From Anaerolineae bacterium (GTDB lineage: Bacteria > Chloroflexota > Anaerolineae > B4-G1): a stretch of 64,000 bases of DNA. The notes under the pieces were generated by a model. The model worked only from the letters and a program-made list of their open reading frames with translations, made no database searches and had not been told where the DNA came from. The translations under genes and the position numbers were made by a program. The stretch covers positions 1 through 64,000 of the forward strand of contig JADHWW010000001.1 in the NCBI GenBank assembly GCA_016783285.1, read 5' to 3'. Numbering within the stretch: position 1 is the stretch's first letter; each line of letters starts with the position of its first letter. Positions 18,606 to 25,350 of this stretch are shown here, in pieces.

Positions 18606-19447
18606 CTCAAACTCCGGACCCCAAGTCCCGAATCCCGAATCCCGAGCCCAGAGTTGCGGGCATACGCTTCCAACCTATGGGCAAGGTCTACCACTTCGAC
18701 GCCAGCGCCCGCCAGGACCTGCAACCGGGTGATTTCGTCATTGTCGAGACAGCGCGTGGCAAACAGTTAGGAGAGGTGGTCGGCGTGTGGCCTTCGCGCG
18801 AGGGCGAGGATAGGGAAAGTCTCAAGCCGGTGCAGAGGCAGGCCACTGGTCGTGATTTGGCGCTACGCCAGCAGTGGCAGAGAAAAGAGGAAGAAGCGCT
18901 GATCGCTGCCTGCGAAGCGGCGGAGCGGTCGGGCCTACCTATCAAGATCGTCGTTGCCGAGTACACCTTTGATGGCCAACGATTGACGCTGCTATACGCG
19001 AGTGATGAGAAGGAGTTGGACCTCAGCAAATTGTTGCAGCGATTACAGCGTACGCTGGGTGTCCGTGTGGATTTGCGACGGATCGGCCCGCGCGACCAGG
19101 CCAAACTAATGGGCGGCTATGGCGCTTGTGGCGAGTTGCGCTGTTGCTCCCGCTTCCTTTCAGAGTTCAGCCCTGTCTCCATCAAAATGGCCAAGACGCA
19201 AGGGGTGTCGCTTAGCCCCTCGGAGATCACGGGGATGTGTGGGCGGTTGCGCTGTTGCCTCGTCTACGAGCATGAGCAGTACGTGGAGGCGTGTCGGATG
19301 ATGCCCCGGCGCAAGAAGCGCGTGCGAACACCCTACGGTGAGGGGAAGGTGGTGGACCTGCTGCCGTTGAAGGGGGTAGTCGTTGTCCAGGTTGAAGACC
19401 GGCGCATAGAACTGCCGGTTGAAGAGATAGAGTCGATCTCGTCATAA
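18602..19447 (+). CDS. ricT: PSP1-domain protein (RicT/YaaT family)
   Basis: The 281-residue protein carries the PSP1 domain (GIRFQPMGKVYHFDA then DFVIVETARGKQLGEVV) and the conserved cysteine cluster CGELRCC...MCGRLRCC around residues 175-220. In Bacillus subtilis RicT works with RicA and RicF in an iron-sulfur complex for RNA processing and sporulation/competence control. Only RicT is visible here. The GTG start is favoured because family alignment needs residues before the only later ATG. The first 17 residues (TPDPKSRIPNPEPR) come from a short direct repeat AATCCCG. Confidence 0.9.
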   Translation: MTQTPDPKSRIPNPEPRVAGIRFQPMGKVYHFDASARQDLQPGDFVIVETARGKQLGEVVGVWPSREGEDRESLKPVQRQATGRDLALRQQWQRKEEEALIAACEAAERSGLPIKIVVAEYTFDGQRLTLLYASDEKELDLSKLLQRLQRTLGVRVDLRRIGPRDQAKLMGGYGACGELRCCSRFLSEFSPVSIKMAKTQGVSLSPSEITGMCGRLRCCLVYEHEQYVEACRMMPRRKKRVRTPYGEGKVVDLLPLKGVVVVQVEDRRIELPVEEIESISS

Positions 19448-19477
19448 TGCTCGACGGTCAAAAAAGATGGAGGTCTG

Positions 19478-19510
19478 AGGCCATGCTCGCAAGCGAGCGT
19501 GGCCTTGTCT
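19478..19510 (+). terminator. Hairpin after ricT
   Basis: A 12-base-pair stem (AGGCCATGCTCG with one mismatch) and a four-base loop lie 30 bases after the ricT stop. The T-tract (TGTCTTC) is weak. Confidence 0.55.
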
Positions 19511-19523
19511 TCGGGTTGGGGGG

Positions 19524-19748
19524 GGTAGCGCGGGCTGAACGCGCTCCATCACAACCCACACTTCGATTTTGACGAGGACGCGCTGCCGCTGGGTGTGGCG
19601 GTCATGATGCAGGCCCTGGCGCACTACGTATCTTCTCAATATCTTGGGGGAACGCGACCATCTTGGTCGCTAGATGCCAGCAAGATACTGGCGTTCCTCC
19701 ACCTCACCCCCATTTATTGAGAAAAGATACCGCACTACTTGTTGTGAG
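19524..19748 (+). pseudogene. Protein-coding remnant split by a MITE-like insertion
   Basis: Read in the frame beginning near 19524, the stretch up to 19627 encodes a protein-like segment (GLNALHHNPHFDFDEDALPL, then GVAVMMQALAHY). If the 103-bp element and one target copy are removed, the frame continues as LL and stops at 19746-19748. No start codon or upstream half is visible. I do not recognise the parent protein. Together with its flanks this is all that the 315-base interval between ricT and the S51 gene contains. Confidence 0.35.
19628..19730. mobile_element. 103-bp MITE-like element with inverted ends and 8-bp target duplication
   Basis: The left end GTATCTTCTCAAT (19628-19640) is the inverse of the right end ATTGAGAAAAGATAC (19716-19730), apart from two inserted bases. 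The sequence CGCACTAC is present immediately outside both ends (19620-19627 and 19731-19738), as expected for an eight-base target-site duplication. Two internal palindromes (GCGACCATCTTGGTCGC and GCCAGCAAGATACTGGC) add further hairpins. No coding capacity remains, so any transposase would act in trans. Confidence 0.72.
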
Positions 19749-19762
19749 GCGGTGGAAGGACA

Positions 19763-20449
19763 ATGACTCAGGCAGGTCCTCTTCGCTGGCGTACCGGCGC
19801 AGGCTGGCTGATGCTGGCCGGTGGTGGAAAGTGGGAGGAAGGCGAGACAGGAGCGATAGACGCCGCTGCGTTGGGCTGGGCGGATCTCGATCGGCCGGTG
19901 GCCTTGCTCCCTACCGCTGGTGGTTCGACCGTTGAGGGCGAGGCGTTGCTTGATTCACTTGCGGACCTGGGCGGGCCCGGTGGTTATGTCGTGCCTATCT
20001 TTGACGCCGCTGGCGCGCAGCAGGCGGAAAACTGCCGTTTTCTGGCCCAGGCCGGGTTGGTTTATATCGGTGACGGTCCCGACACACTGGGCCTGGTGCG
20101 GGCGCTACGTGGGAGTCCGGCGCTGAGGGCGTTGGCTCAGACATTCGATGATGGCGCGGTGGTCGTGGGAATGGGTGCAGGGGCCATCGCGCTAGGCGAG
20201 TGGGCCGCCGATTGTGATGATCCCGAGCGGGCCGATCCTGGCTGGGGTTGGCTGCCACATGTTATCGTCGAGCCCCACTTTATCGGGACTGAGGCTACTG
20301 GCCGGCTGCAGAGACTCCTGGCCGCGCGCCCGGATTGCCTGGGGCTGGGTATTCCCGAGCGAGTGGCGTTGGCGCTGGGACCCGATGGACGAGTGGAGAC
20401 AGTGGGTCCGGGACAGGTCACGGTGGTATTAGGTAAGGTGAGTGAATGA
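19763..20449 (+). CDS. S51-like (cyanophycinase/peptidase E) homologue without the active serine
   Basis: The 228-residue protein has the S51 layout: LMLAGGGKW at the start, VALLPTAGGS, and the loop that normally reads GxSAGA. Here that loop is GMGAGA (residues 136-141), with glycine at the nucleophile position 138. The later DPGWGWLPHVIVEPHF segment, with the conserved histidine region, is preserved. Family members hydrolyse cyanophycin or Asp-X dipeptides, but this one is probably non-hydrolytic or has moved to another role. GGTGGAAGGAC gives a good ribosome-binding site. It has no operon partner. Confidence 0.78.
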   Translation: MTQAGPLRWRTGAGWLMLAGGGKWEEGETGAIDAAALGWADLDRPVALLPTAGGSTVEGEALLDSLADLGGPGGYVVPIFDAAGAQQAENCRFLAQAGLVYIGDGPDTLGLVRALRGSPALRALAQTFDDGAVVVGMGAGAIALGEWAADCDDPERADPGWGWLPHVIVEPHFIGTEATGRLQRLLAARPDCLGLGIPERVALALGPDGRVETVGPGQVTVVLGKVSE

Positions 20450-20652
20450 GGGGCCAGAGGGGGAACGCTGGTAAAAGCGGTACGTTCCATTTTAGCCCAT
20501 TTCTAATTGTATTGTTACCCCAATCTGACCCTGCATCAGTATAATTAGGTAAGCACGTGAAATAGTATCATTGTCCTATAGACATTTGGTCTTGTCATGT
20601 TGTATAATGGAATTGGTCTGAACCGTGCAGGTGATGGAAGGGGGTGATATCG

Positions 20653-20799
20653 GTGCTCTTTGTATTGCGTGAACGTGGGCAGGGGCTAGTCGAGTATGCT
20701 CTGATTCTCGTCCTGGTTGCTTTGATTGTGATCGTCATTCTGGCTCTGCTTGGCCCTGCAATCGGCAACGTGTTCAGCAACGTGGTTGCATCCATCTAG
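20653..20799 (+). CDS. Flp-type pilin (lone)
   Basis: A 48-residue protein from GTG 20653 reads RERGQGLVEYALIL followed by a long hydrophobic helix and IGNVFSN. This is the Flp/Fap pilin signature (G/E-Y segment after the prepilin cleavage site). AAGGGG lies nine bases before the start and a TATAAT box at 20603-20608. No tad secretion genes or prepilin peptidase are in the window. The usual acidic residue and tyrosine after the cleavage glycine (G-LVEY) are kept. It may be exported by a Tad machine encoded elsewhere. Confidence 0.8.
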   Translation: MLFVLRERGQGLVEYALILVLVALIVIVILALLGPAIGNVFSNVVASI

Positions 20800-20861
20800 C
20801 GCTCGTTTGCCAGCCCTGCAAGAGCCTCCCCCGGTGTGGATAGGCTCTCGTAGGTAGAATC

Positions 20862-22208
20862 TCATGAGGCCAGTTCTTCCAGCAGCGCGGCGATGTACTG
20901 GGTGCCGGCGATGAAGTCGGCGATGTGGATGTGCTCGTCGGGGGCGTGGATGCGAGAGCCGGCATAGCCCACGCCCGCGGTAACCATTGGCACACCGAAC
21001 TGGCCACACAGTAAGTGCACCGGTCCGGTGCCGCTCATCATCGGGATGAGCGCAGGGTGGTGACCGTAGATGTACTCGGCGGCGCGCACGGCGGCCTGGA
21101 CGAAGGGGGGCGCGGGGTCGCCCGCCGAGGGATGTTCACCATCGCTGGCGATGATCTCCACGTCACTGAAGCCCTGAGTGTCGAGATGGGCGCGCAGAAG
21201 CGCCAGAATCCGCGCGGGGTTCTGGTCGGGTACGAGGCGGAAGTCCATCTTGGCGTAAGCCTCACAGGGAAGCACAGTCTTGGAACCTGGACCGCCGTAC
21301 CCGGCGTGAAAGCCTTCCATGTTGCAGGTGGGGCCGAAGGTAACCTGTTCCTTGAGCAGGTTGCCGTTCAGTCCGCGCAGGAACCTATCCACGCCGTAGA
21401 GGGCACGAGTCTCTTCCTCCGGGTAATCCCACTCAGCGAGGGCCTGCCGTTGAGCGGGAGAGATGGGGCGCACGTCATCGTAGAAGCCGGGGATGCATAC
21501 GTGCTCGTCGGGACCCTTGAGCGTGTTCAATGCCCACACGAGTCGCCAGACGGGGCTGACGACGGCGGCGGCGAGGGCCGAGTGAAGGTCACGGGCTGCC
21601 CCACGAGTGCGCAGCTCGACGTACAGCAACCCCTTGCAGCCCAGAGCGATCTCATAGCGGCCGCGGGCGTCCTTGCCACCAGCCTCCCACACACAACCGT
21701 GGACTCCTTGCAGCAGGTCCGTATATCGCGCCACGAATTGCCCCAGGTGCGGGCTGCCGATCTCCTCTTCCCCCTCAATCACCCAGATGATATTTATGGG
21801 CAGCGTCTCCCGATGCGCCAGGTATACCTCCAGGGCGCAAGCCCGCGAGACGATAGCGCCCTTGTTGTCGGCCGTGCCTCGGGCGTAGAGCCTGCCGTCG
21901 CGTATGTCCGGCTCGAATGGGGGCGTGGTCCACTCGTCGAGCGGGTCCACCGGTTGGACATCATAGTGGTTATAGAGCAACAGGGTGCGCTGACCGTGGC
22001 CGGTCATCTGTCCCAGGATGATCGGTGCGCCGTCGGTGGGCACGAGTTCCACACTGAAGCCGACGCCGCGCAGCATCCCGGCCACCAAGTCGGCCATCTC
22101 GGTCAGGCCCTCTCCCTGGGCAGAGATGCTGGGCTGGGCACAAGCGCGCCTCAAACGGACCAGGTAGTCGTCGGTGTGAGCCTCAATGTAAGCAAAGATT
22201 TCCTCCAT
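20862..22208 (-). CDS. M20 family dipeptidase/deacetylase
   Basis: The 448-residue product belongs to the M20 metallopeptidases (carnosinase/ArgE-like). Visible zinc ligands and catalytic residues: histidine in YNHYDVQP, the bridging aspartate in ARGTADNKG, the general base pair in EGEEEIGS, and a late histidine in GSRIHAPDEH. There is no signal peptide, so it acts in the cytoplasm. It starts at ATG 22208 after AAGGAGACTAAA. Together with the peptide-type binding protein immediately upstream in transcription, it fits peptide uptake and breakdown. The substrate is undetermined. Confidence 0.92.
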   Translation of the reverse strand: MEEIFAYIEAHTDDYLVRLRRACAQPSISAQGEGLTEMADLVAGMLRGVGFSVELVPTDGAPIILGQMTGHGQRTLLLYNHYDVQPVDPLDEWTTPPFEPDIRDGRLYARGTADNKGAIVSRACALEVYLAHRETLPINIIWVIEGEEEIGSPHLGQFVARYTDLLQGVHGCVWEAGGKDARGRYEIALGCKGLLYVELRTRGAARDLHSALAAAVVSPVWRLVWALNTLKGPDEHVCIPGFYDDVRPISPAQRQALAEWDYPEEETRALYGVDRFLRGLNGNLLKEQVTFGPTCNMEGFHAGYGGPGSKTVLPCEAYAKMDFRLVPDQNPARILALLRAHLDTQGFSDVEIIASDGEHPSAGDPAPPFVQAAVRAAEYIYGHHPALIPMMSGTGPVHLLCGQFGVPMVTAGVGYAGSRIHAPDEHIHIADFIAGTQYIAALLEELAS

Positions 22209-22256
22209 TTTAGTCTCCTTGTGTGAAATCCCTGTGTGAGCCTGTGTGAAATGGGG

Positions 22257-24098
22257 TCACGGCTGCAGATCAAGTTGTTCAATGTTCCAGAGCTCGGAGG
22301 TTTGGGTGGGGTCGGGAACCAGACCGATGACCGGGGCGCGGGCGAGCGTGACCTTCGGACGCTGAAAGAGCGGCAACACCGGCAATCGTTCGGAAAAGAT
22401 GCGCTGAGCCTCAGCGTGTCCGGCGGCGTAGCGCTCACTGCCGGGAGGGGCCTCCAGCGCGGCCAGGCAGGCGGTGTCGTATTCGTCGTCGAGGAGGCCA
22501 GTGACGTTGGGCCTGTCCCAGTGGCCCGCGTCGGGCATCTGACTGCTCAGGAACAGGTCGCACAGAGAATCGAATGTGGCGCGCCAGGAGAATTGCGCCA
22601 GGTCGAACCGCCGGCCAAAGAGCACCCCTTCCGGTCCAGGGGCGAAGAGCGCCTCAGGGGACATGGTCTCTACGCTGACCTGGATACCGCACGCGGCCAG
22701 GTAAGTCTGGATGAGTTGGGCTACCTGGACACGCAGCGGATCGTCGGTTGTGCGGTAGGTGACCTGGAGCGGTGTGCCGTTAGTGATGCCAGGGATGGTG
22801 TGAGCCTCGCGCACGCCGTCTCCATCTTCGTCGTACCAGCCAGCAGTTGCCAGGAGCGTTTGTCCCGCCGCCGGGTTGTGCCCCCAGGTGGTCAGCATGC
22901 TGCCCGCGTAGAGGGGGTGTTCAGGAGGAAGATAGCTGTGTGACACCCGGCCGGGCAACCACGGTATCTGATTTGCCACTGCCTGCCGGTCTATGCACAG
23001 CGCGACTGCCTGTCGCACCCGCACGTCCTCGAAGAAGTCAGGCCGGTCGTAGCCGATGGCCGGGCTGATGCCGAAGGCCAGGAGTTCCCAGCGGGCGTCG
23101 TGGGTGGAGAGCGTCTTGATCTGAGGCTGGTTGAGGAGTGCGGAGCGCACCGCGTCTGCAGCGTCGTGCGTGACCACGTCGCAGCGACCTGCCAGAAGTT
23201 CCCCGGCCAACGTGGCCGGGTCGGGGATGAAGCGAAAAGTGACCTCGTCCAACCGTGGCAGCCCCTCTGGGGCGCGGAAGTAGATGGGGTTACGCACGAC
23301 GGTGATGTGGTCGCCGTCCGCCCATTCGCGGAGTATGAATGGCCCCCAGCCCAGGGGTTGCCGCGTCGCGATGTCGGCGCTGAGCAACTCTGCGGCGGAA
23401 AGGTGTCCCCAGGCATGACGGGGCAACGGGTGCCAAAAATTGAGGAAGTAGGCGTGATCCAGAAATCCAGGGACGCCGCTCCATACGACAGTGTGCACAT
23501 CCACGGCGCGGTAACCGGTGGTGCGCTCGATGATGTGGTTGTCGGTGGGGGTGTCCAGGTCGGCGGCAAGTTCGAAGGAGAACACCGAATCGTCGGCGGT
23601 GAGCAGTATGCCGTCGGACCAGTAGAGATCGCGTTGGAGAGTGAAGGTGACGATCATTCGCTGCATCAGGATGGGCGTGCCGTCGAAGGTCACGCGCCGT
23701 CTATCAGCGTCCTTGGTCACCACACCAGGTGCCAGTTCGACCACCTCTCCACTGGTAGCGAGCACACGGTCGCCGGTCTGGACGGTGACCGCCTCTATAG
23801 TGGCGTTGCCGTTGGCGAGTCCGGGGATGTCGGTGAGGATGACCGGCTGGTAGGTGTAGTTACGGCTGTCCAGCGGCCCGTCGTAGATGGCCTGCCAGAC
23901 GTGTCGGGCGGCTAAGTCGTCAGTGCCGTAGAAGTAGAGGCTGTCGGGCTCGTCGGGCAGACAGACGGTGAGGGTTTTGGGTTCGGGTGTGGGAGATGGG
24001 GTGAGGGTTGGGGCAAGAGTCGGAGACATGGTCGGTTCCGTGCACGCGGCACAGAGGGTCAGGATGACCAGGATAGCGAGTGACGCGGGGGTTTTCAA
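22257..24098 (-). CDS. Second family 5 solute-binding lipoprotein
   Basis: This is a family 5 binding protein (peptide/nickel type) paralogous to the one at 10-11.9 kb; both share the PEPK.LTVC opening, YQPVIL, and the YFRAPEGLPRLDEVTFRF region. I favour TTG 24098 as start because it gives a textbook lipoprotein signal (MKTPASLAILVILTLCAAC, Cys19). A longer frame from TTG 24146 would add 16 residues encoded by a short GATTGCA direct repeat. No permease or ATPase is adjacent, so it may share the transporter at the start of the window. The M20 peptidase follows 48 bases downstream. Confidence 0.87.
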   Translation of the reverse strand: MKTPASLAILVILTLCAACTEPTMSPTLAPTLTPSPTPEPKTLTVCLPDEPDSLYFYGTDDLAARHVWQAIYDGPLDSRNYTYQPVILTDIPGLANGNATIEAVTVQTGDRVLATSGEVVELAPGVVTKDADRRRVTFDGTPILMQRMIVTFTLQRDLYWSDGILLTADDSVFSFELAADLDTPTDNHIIERTTGYRAVDVHTVVWSGVPGFLDHAYFLNFWHPLPRHAWGHLSAAELLSADIATRQPLGWGPFILREWADGDHITVVRNPIYFRAPEGLPRLDEVTFRFIPDPATLAGELLAGRCDVVTHDAADAVRSALLNQPQIKTLSTHDARWELLAFGISPAIGYDRPDFFEDVRVRQAVALCIDRQAVANQIPWLPGRVSHSYLPPEHPLYAGSMLTTWGHNPAAGQTLLATAGWYDEDGDGVREAHTIPGITNGTPLQVTYRTTDDPLRVQVAQLIQTYLAACGIQVSVETMSPEALFAPGPEGVLFGRRFDLAQFSWRATFDSLCDLFLSSQMPDAGHWDRPNVTGLLDDEYDTACLAALEAPPGSERYAAGHAEAQRIFSERLPVLPLFQRPKVTLARAPVIGLVPDPTQTSELWNIEQLDLQP

Positions 24099-24178
24099 GA
24101 TTGCAGATTGCGGATTGCAGATTGCGCCCAATTTACCGTTTACCAATCAGCCCGTTTGCCAGGCCACAATATGGCCAT

Positions 24179-24207
24179 ATTCTACTTTTCGACACAACTC
24201 TTGTCAA
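24179..24207 (-). promoter_or_regulatory. Promoter of the second binding-protein gene
   Basis: On the minus strand TTGACA, 17 bases and TAGAAT. It is divergent from the mutM promoter only nine bases away. Confidence 0.75.
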
Positions 24208-24215
24208 GCGGTATT

Positions 24216-24244
24216 TTGACAGTCAGAGCGACCACGCTTATAAT
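24216..24244 (+). promoter_or_regulatory. mutM promoter giving a leaderless or near-leaderless mRNA
   Basis: A consensus TTGACA, 17 bases and TATAAT ends only nine bases before the mutM ATG at 24254. The expected transcription start is therefore at or within about three bases of the start codon. Confidence 0.8.
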
Positions 24245-24253
24245 GATCCCGCT

Positions 24254-25123
24254 ATGCCTGAGTTACCCGAAGTCGAGACAGTGGCCCGCGGCCTGCGAGC
24301 ATCTCTGGTCGGGTGCACCATCGTCGGGGTGGAGGTGCGCTGGGCACGCAGCGTTATCCCGCCCGACCCGGCCACCTTTGCCCGTCGCCTCATAGGCCAG
24401 GCGGTCACCGACGTGGGACGGCGTGGAAAGTGGATAGTGATCGCGCTGGGCAGCGGTGACACGTTGCTGGTTCACCTGCGCATGACCGGACAACTGGTGC
24501 TGGGGCCGGGAGGCGGCTATGGAAAGCCGCCCTACAGTGATGGAGAATGGCCCGACGAACGGCACGTCCGTGTGTTGTTCTTGCTCAATGACGGGCGATA
24601 CCTGCGCTTTTCGGACACGCGCAAGTTCGGGCGGCTGTGGCTGGTGGATGATCCGGCTGGTGTGTTGGGCGCATTGGGCCCCGAGCCGCTGGGAGACGAC
24701 TTCACGGCAGCGCGATTTGGAGAGATGCTGGCGCACCGGCGTGGGCGCATCAAGCCACTGCTCCTGGACCAGCGCTTTTTGGCTGGCCTGGGTAACATCT
24801 ACACCGATGAGACGCTGTGGCGAGCCTGTATCCATCCGCTGCGCCGGGCCGATACGCTCACCCACGCCGAAGTGTGGCGGCTGCATCGAGCCATCCGGTC
24901 TGTGTTGCAGGCGGCCATCGTAAGCGGTGGCACGACGCTCTCGGACGGGACTTTCCAGCGGACGGATGGCCGGTCGGGTGAGTTCGCCAGCCGGCTGGCG
25001 GTGTACGGGCGGGTGGGGCAACCGTGCCCACGCTGTGGTACGACCGTCGAGCGTACCAGGGTGAGTCAGCGCAGCGCGCATTTCTGCCCGCACTGCCAAT
25101 CCTTGCCAGAGGAGAAATTTTAA
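24254..25123 (+). CDS. mutM: Formamidopyrimidine-DNA glycosylase (Fpg/MutM)
   Basis: The 289-residue enzyme removes oxidised purines such as 8-oxoguanine and nicks abasic sites. The catalytic N terminus MPELPEVETVARGL is exact, which fixes the ATG at 24254. Other motifs are FSDTRKFGRLW, the helix-two-turn-helix with GNIYTDE, and the C-terminal zinc finger (CPRCGTTVERTRVSQRSAHF, then CPHC). Length is normal for the family. No ribosome-binding site precedes the start, consistent with the leaderless arrangement described for its promoter. Confidence 0.97.
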   Translation: MPELPEVETVARGLRASLVGCTIVGVEVRWARSVIPPDPATFARRLIGQAVTDVGRRGKWIVIALGSGDTLLVHLRMTGQLVLGPGGGYGKPPYSDGEWPDERHVRVLFLLNDGRYLRFSDTRKFGRLWLVDDPAGVLGALGPEPLGDDFTAARFGEMLAHRRGRIKPLLLDQRFLAGLGNIYTDETLWRACIHPLRRADTLTHAEVWRLHRAIRSVLQAAIVSGGTTLSDGTFQRTDGRSGEFASRLAVYGRVGQPCPRCGTTVERTRVSQRSAHFCPHCQSLPEEKF

Positions 25124-25134
25124 GGTTTAGCCTA

Positions 25135-25163
25135 TTGACAGTGGAAGAAATCTGGTGTAAAAT
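25135..25163 (+). promoter_or_regulatory. Strong promoter of the structured RNA
   Basis: TTGACA, exactly 17 bases, TAAAAT. It begins 12 bases after the mutM stop, and no open frame follows before the terminator at 25311. Confidence 0.8.
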
Positions 25164-25169
25164 GGTGAT

Positions 25170-25347
25170 AAGGGTTGGGTCAGCCGCCCCGGAGCATCCC
25201 GGCGTCGCCTCAACAGAGCGCATCTCGGTTACCGCTAATTGAGAGCGAGGGTCAGACGGAGCATCCGTCCAAAGAGGCGAGTGCGCCGGGGAAAGACACG
25301 GGGCGATTGGGAGCAGTGGCCTGGCACTAGTGGGCCACTGCTCTATT
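25170..25347 (+). ncRNA. Structured small RNA, unassigned family
   Basis: Between a consensus promoter and a strong terminator lie about 140 bases that fold well by eye. The outer stem is 25186-25191 with 25299-25304. A long inner stem follows: 25198-25204 with 25284-25290, and 25205-25211 with 25274-25280. It closes on a junction with two hairpins, 25224-25249 (outer CTCG/CGAG) and 25255-25269 (GACGG/CCGTC). GGAGCATCC appears twice, once in an internal loop and once in the second hairpin. I could not match it to 6S, SRP, RNase P, tmRNA or a riboswitch. It faces the convergent M1 peptidase gene, so it is not a leader. Confidence 0.6.
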
Positions 25348-25350
25348 TCA
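25311..25350 (+). terminator. Terminator of the small RNA, shared with the convergent gene
   Basis: A perfect 11-base-pair stem (GAGCAGTGGCC/GGCCACTGCTC, 25311-25321 and 25333-25343) is followed by TATTTCATT. It can also serve the convergent peptidase gene. Confidence 0.8.

Noticed and set aside
20821..20850. Intrinsic terminator after the Flp gene
   Set aside because: A seven-base-pair stem is present, but no T-tract follows, so I left it out of the feature list.
25170..25347. 6S, SRP, RNase P or tmRNA assignment for the structured RNA
   Set aside because: None of the conserved landmarks of those RNAs could be found; the junction fold differs from the single long 6S hairpin.
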